Notes under the pieces: model-generated
Seen by the model: only the letters and a program-made list of their open reading frames with translations
What the model was told of the DNA's origin: nothing
The model's database searches: none
Origin: Pseudonocardia sp.
GTDB lineage: Bacteria; Actinomycetota; Actinomycetes; Mycobacteriales; Pseudonocardiaceae
Length of the DNA: 8,033 nt
Direction of reading: 5' to 3'
NCBI GenBank assembly: GCA_030147065.1
Contig: JASLAP010000167.1
Span: 1 to 8,033, forward strand
Shown here: piece by piece, positions 5,955-8,033 of the stretch
How the letters are laid out: the number at the start of each line of letters is the position of its first letter
Numbering within the stretch: the first letter of the stretch is position 1
Made by a program: the position numbers and the translations under genes

Positions 5955-7310
5955 GTGCCGGAACTGCGCGAATCCCTGCCCGCCGCCGTCGACGCCGTGC
6001 TGCCCGCGGCCCGGACCGACCTCGAGTCGCTGGTCCGGATCCCGAGCATCTGGGCCGATCCGGAGCACGCCGAGGACACCCTGCGCAGCGCGCAGGCGGT
6101 GGCCCGGCTGGCCGAGCAGGCCGGCGCGGCCGACGTCCGGGTGATCTCCGCGGACGGCGGCGCGCCCGCGGTGGTAGCCCGCTGGCCCGCCCCCGAGGGC
6201 GCGCCGACCGTCCTGCTCTACGCCCACCACGACGTCCAGCCCACCGGTGGCGACGAGCACTGGACCACCCCGCCGTTCGAGCCGACCGAGCGCGACGGCC
6301 GGCTCTACGGTCGCGGTGCCGCCGACGACAAGGCCGGGGTGATGACCCACATCGCGGTGCTGCGGGCCTTCCGCGAGCTGGGCGGAGCGCCGCCGGTCGG
6401 GGTGACGCTGTTCCTGGAGGGCGAGGAGGAGTCCGGCTCGCCCACCCTGTCCGCGCTGCTCGCCGAGCACCGCGACCTGCTGGACTGCGACGTCATCGTG
6501 ATCGCCGACGCGGCCAACCCGGCGGTCGACGTGCCGGCGCTGACCACCAGCCTGCGCGGGCTGGTCGACCTCACCATCGAGGTCGAGATGCTGGAGCGCC
6601 CGGTGCACTCCGGGGTGTACGGCGGCCCGGTCGGCGACGCCCTGACCGCGCTCTGCCGCACCCTGGCCAGCCTGCACGACGAGCACGGCGAGGTGGCCGT
6701 GGCCGGGCTGGTGCACGGCACCTCGGCCGCGCCCGACCCGGACGAGGCCACCTACCGCTCCGACGTCGGCCTGCTCGACGGGGTCGAGCTGATCGGCACC
6801 GGCAGCATCGCCGAGCGGGCCTGGCACAAGCCGGCCGTCGCGGTGCTGGGGATCGACGCCCCGCGGGTCGACCAGGTCTCCAACGTCCTGCTGCCCCGCG
6901 CGCGGGCGTCGGTGAGCCTGCGGCTGGCCCCCGGCGACTCCGCGCCCAAGGCGCAGGACGCGCTGGCCGACCACCTGCGCGCGCACGTCCCGTGGGGCGC
7001 GCGGGTGACCATCACCCCCGGGCACGGCACCGCCGAGCCGTTCAGCCTGGAGGCCACCGGGTCGGTCTACGACACCGCCCGCCGGGCGTTCTCCGACGCC
7101 TACGGCAACGCCGCGGTCGAGGTGGGCATCGGCGGGTCGATCCCGTTCATCGCCGAGTTCGCCAGGTCCTTCCCGGGGGCGACAGTGCTGGTCACCGGGG
7201 TGGGCGACCCGGCGAGCCGGTGGCACGGCATCGACGAGTCGCTGGACCTGGCGATGTTCCGGCGCGCGGTGCTGGCCGAGGCGCTGCTGCTGGCCGACCT
7301 GGCCGGCTGA
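5955..7310 (+). CDS. M20 family metallopeptidase (dipeptidase/CNDP-like)
   Basis: This is a cytosolic di-zinc hydrolase of the M20 family, expected to cleave dipeptides or related amide bonds; the exact substrate is not known. The 451-residue protein has the full set of active-site motifs: YAHHDVQP with His91 and Asp93; GRGAADDKAG with bridging Asp124; LEGEEESGS with probable catalytic Glu158 and ligand Glu159; IADAANPA with Asp185; and RWHGIDES with His424. The dimerisation (lid) domain carries RPVHSGVYGGP with His218, as in carnosinase-type enzymes, so activity and a dimer are likely. There is no signal peptide or membrane segment. The GTG at 5955 is chosen because a longer in-frame start would run into the membrane-protein gene. 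The downstream PadR gene begins six bases after its stop, so they share an operon. Confidence 0.93.
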   Translation: MPELRESLPAAVDAVLPAARTDLESLVRIPSIWADPEHAEDTLRSAQAVARLAEQAGAADVRVISADGGAPAVVARWPAPEGAPTVLLYAHHDVQPTGGDEHWTTPPFEPTERDGRLYGRGAADDKAGVMTHIAVLRAFRELGGAPPVGVTLFLEGEEESGSPTLSALLAEHRDLLDCDVIVIADAANPAVDVPALTTSLRGLVDLTIEVEMLERPVHSGVYGGPVGDALTALCRTLASLHDEHGEVAVAGLVHGTSAAPDPDEATYRSDVGLLDGVELIGTGSIAERAWHKPAVAVLGIDAPRVDQVSNVLLPRARASVSLRLAPGDSAPKAQDALADHLRAHVPWGARVTITPGHGTAEPFSLEATGSVYDTARRAFSDAYGNAAVEVGIGGSIPFIAEFARSFPGATVLVTGVGDPASRWHGIDESLDLAMFRRAVLAEALLLADLAG

Positions 7311-7316
7311 GCGGCG

Positions 7317-7913
7317 GTGTCCGCGGTCCGCATGCTGGTGCTCGGGGTCGTCCGCGACCTCGGCCAGGGGCACGGCTACCAGGTGCGCCGGGAGCTGCTG
7401 CGCTGGCGGGCCGACGCGTGGGCGCACGTCGCGCCGGCGTCGATCTACCAGGCGCTGCGCACGCTGACCAAGCACGGGCTGCTGGAGGAGGTCGGCACCG
7501 AGTCCGGCGGCGGCCCGGAGCGCACGGTCTACCGGCTGACCCCGGACGGCGAGACCGAGTTCTTCCACCTGGTCCGGACGGCGGTGAGCGACCCCCGCGA
7601 CACCCTCGACGAGCTGAGCGCGGCCTTCGGTTTCCTGCACCTGCTGCCGCGCCGGGAGACCGCCGAGCTGTTCGACCACCGGGTGCGCGCGCTGTGGGGC
7701 CGGCTGGTGGCCGTCGAGCCGCCGACGGCCGCCGGTCAGCACCCCGACGGCCCCCCGGTCGGCCTCGATCCCGGCAAACCACCGCAGGTGGCGGCGCTGA
7801 TGCAGCTGGTGGCGGCGCAGCTGCGGGCCGACATCGACTGGTCGCTCGACCTGGCCGGACGCATCCGGGACGGCACGTTCGCCCTCGGCGAGAGCACCAC
7901 TAGTAAAGCTTGA
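7317..7913 (+). CDS. PadR-family transcriptional regulator
   Basis: The 198-residue protein begins SAVRMLVLGVVRDLGQGHGY, the usual opening of PadR repressors, followed by a winged helix-turn-helix (about 5-90) with SIYQALRTLTKHGLLEEVG (42-60) as recognition region and the wing GGPERTVYRLTPDGETEFF (65-83). The C-terminal half (about 95-187) is helical and fits the dimerisation domain. PadR proteins usually repress a neighbouring transporter or detoxification gene and release DNA when a small molecule binds. The GTG at 7317 keeps the normal N-terminus; an ATG five codons later is less likely. The last codons (ACT AGT AAA GCT) end in A or T, unlike the rest of the gene, because they form part of the palindrome at 7899-7918. 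The ABC ATPase gene follows after 33 bases. Confidence 0.93.
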   Translation: MSAVRMLVLGVVRDLGQGHGYQVRRELLRWRADAWAHVAPASIYQALRTLTKHGLLEEVGTESGGGPERTVYRLTPDGETEFFHLVRTAVSDPRDTLDELSAAFGFLHLLPRRETAELFDHRVRALWGRLVAVEPPTAAGQHPDGPPVGLDPGKPPQVAALMQLVAAQLRADIDWSLDLAGRIRDGTFALGESTTSKA

Positions 7914-7918
7914 CTAGT
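7899..7918. promoter_or_regulatory. Probable PadR operator: ACTAGT-N-AAGCTT-N-ACTAGT near-palindrome
   Basis: Two copies of ACTAGT (7899-7904 and 7913-7918) flank AAGCTT (7906-7911), with single spacer bases A7905 and G7912. The 20-base element is a palindrome except for that one base pair. It overlaps the PadR stop codon (7911-7913) and lies 28 bases before the ABC ATPase GTG. It is the most AT-rich patch in the neighbourhood and forces A/T-ending codons at the end of padR. PadR dimers bind palindromes of this size, and padR-ABC pairs with a site between them are common. A TTGACT (7910-7915) inside it could be a -35 box that the repressor would cover, but no good -10 is seen. Binding is inferred. 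Confidence 0.75.
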
Positions 7919-7946
7919 CGAGGTCGCGGGGTCCAGGGTGGGCGCC

Positions 7947-8033
7947 GTGATCTCCGCACGCGGGCTCGCCCGCACCTTCCACCCCCGCCGGGGCCCGGCC
8001 GTCGAGGCCGTCTCCGGCGTCGACATCGACGTC
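7947..8033 (+). CDS. ABC transporter ATP-binding protein, N-terminal fragment (3' truncated by the window)
   Basis: Only 29 codons are visible. They read MISARGLARTFHPRRGPAVEAVSGVDIDV, the standard first strand-turn-strand of ABC ATPases ('I-x-A-R-G-L-x-R-T-F ... A-V-x-G-V-D-x-D-V') just before the Walker A loop, which lies outside the window. The style resembles the DrrA group of drug or lipid exporters that follow PadR genes. The GTG at 7947 is preferred because AGGG (7935-7938) sits eight bases upstream; an in-frame GTG at 7938 would add three residues and lacks a well-placed ribosome binding site. The Walker motifs, the signature and the partner permease cannot be checked. Its expression is probably controlled by the palindrome just upstream. 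Confidence 0.82.
   Translation, partial: MISARGLARTFHPRRGPAVEAVSGVDIDV

Noticed and set aside
5790..7742. A 650-codon open frame on the minus strand, across the peptidase and PadR genes
   Set aside because: It has no recognisable domain and skewed composition, and it is opposite an M20 gene with all its active-site residues. Long antisense frames are normal at this GC content.
5837..7903. A 688-codon plus-strand frame overlapping the peptidase and PadR genes
   Set aside because: It is a shifted frame of the real genes with an Arg/Pro/Ala-rich product and no motifs.
1..8033. CRISPR arrays, tRNA or rRNA genes, insertion sequences, phage or toxin-antitoxin genes
   Set aside because: No spaced direct-repeat array, tRNA-like fold, transposase motif or small paired genes were found on reading both strands.

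Overview
The window is chromosomal DNA of a very GC-rich actinomycete. G or C fills almost every third codon position, GTG starts are common, stop codons are mostly TGA, and gene families such as the DUF574 methyltransferase are largely actinobacterial. The order rplY-pth facing a stand-alone fatty-acyl-AMP ligase (Pks16 type) matches, from memory, Mycobacterium tuberculosis Rv1015c-Rv1014c-Rv1013. A Pseudonocardiales/Mycobacteriales relative is therefore likely, but the genus cannot be fixed from this sequence alone.

Left part (1-2489): the 3' end of rplY (ribosomal protein L25/Ctc) runs into pth (peptidyl-tRNA hydrolase) on the plus strand, two bases apart. Pth converges on a minus-strand fatty-acyl-AMP ligase gene. 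A strong 47-base imperfect palindrome lies between the two stop codons and probably terminates transcription from both sides.

Middle (2547-5270, minus strand): read 5' to 3', a sensor histidine kinase and a NarL/LuxR-type response regulator overlap by four bases (GTGA) and form a two-component pair. A DUF574 SAM-dependent methyltransferase follows, and then the ligase. The methyltransferase and the ligase each have a possible promoter of their own, so this is probably not one simple operon.

Right part (5400-8033, plus strand): a 142-base divergent intergenic region separates the kinase from a small four-helix membrane protein (DUF1772-like). An M20 metallopeptidase, a PadR-family repressor and the first 29 codons of an ABC transporter ATPase follow, all closely spaced. 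A 20-base near-palindrome made of two ACTAGT half-sites around AAGCTT overlaps the PadR stop codon and precedes the ABC gene. It is the best candidate operator in the window and suggests that PadR controls the efflux-type transporter.

Across the window, several genes lack a Shine-Dalgarno sequence but have a TANNNT (-10-like) hexamer 5-8 bases before the start codon, which suggests leaderless transcription. No RNA genes, CRISPR arrays, insertion sequences or phage genes were seen. Apart from the operator, the palindrome and the leaderless pattern, the gene content is ordinary, and I do not see a clearly new biological system here.
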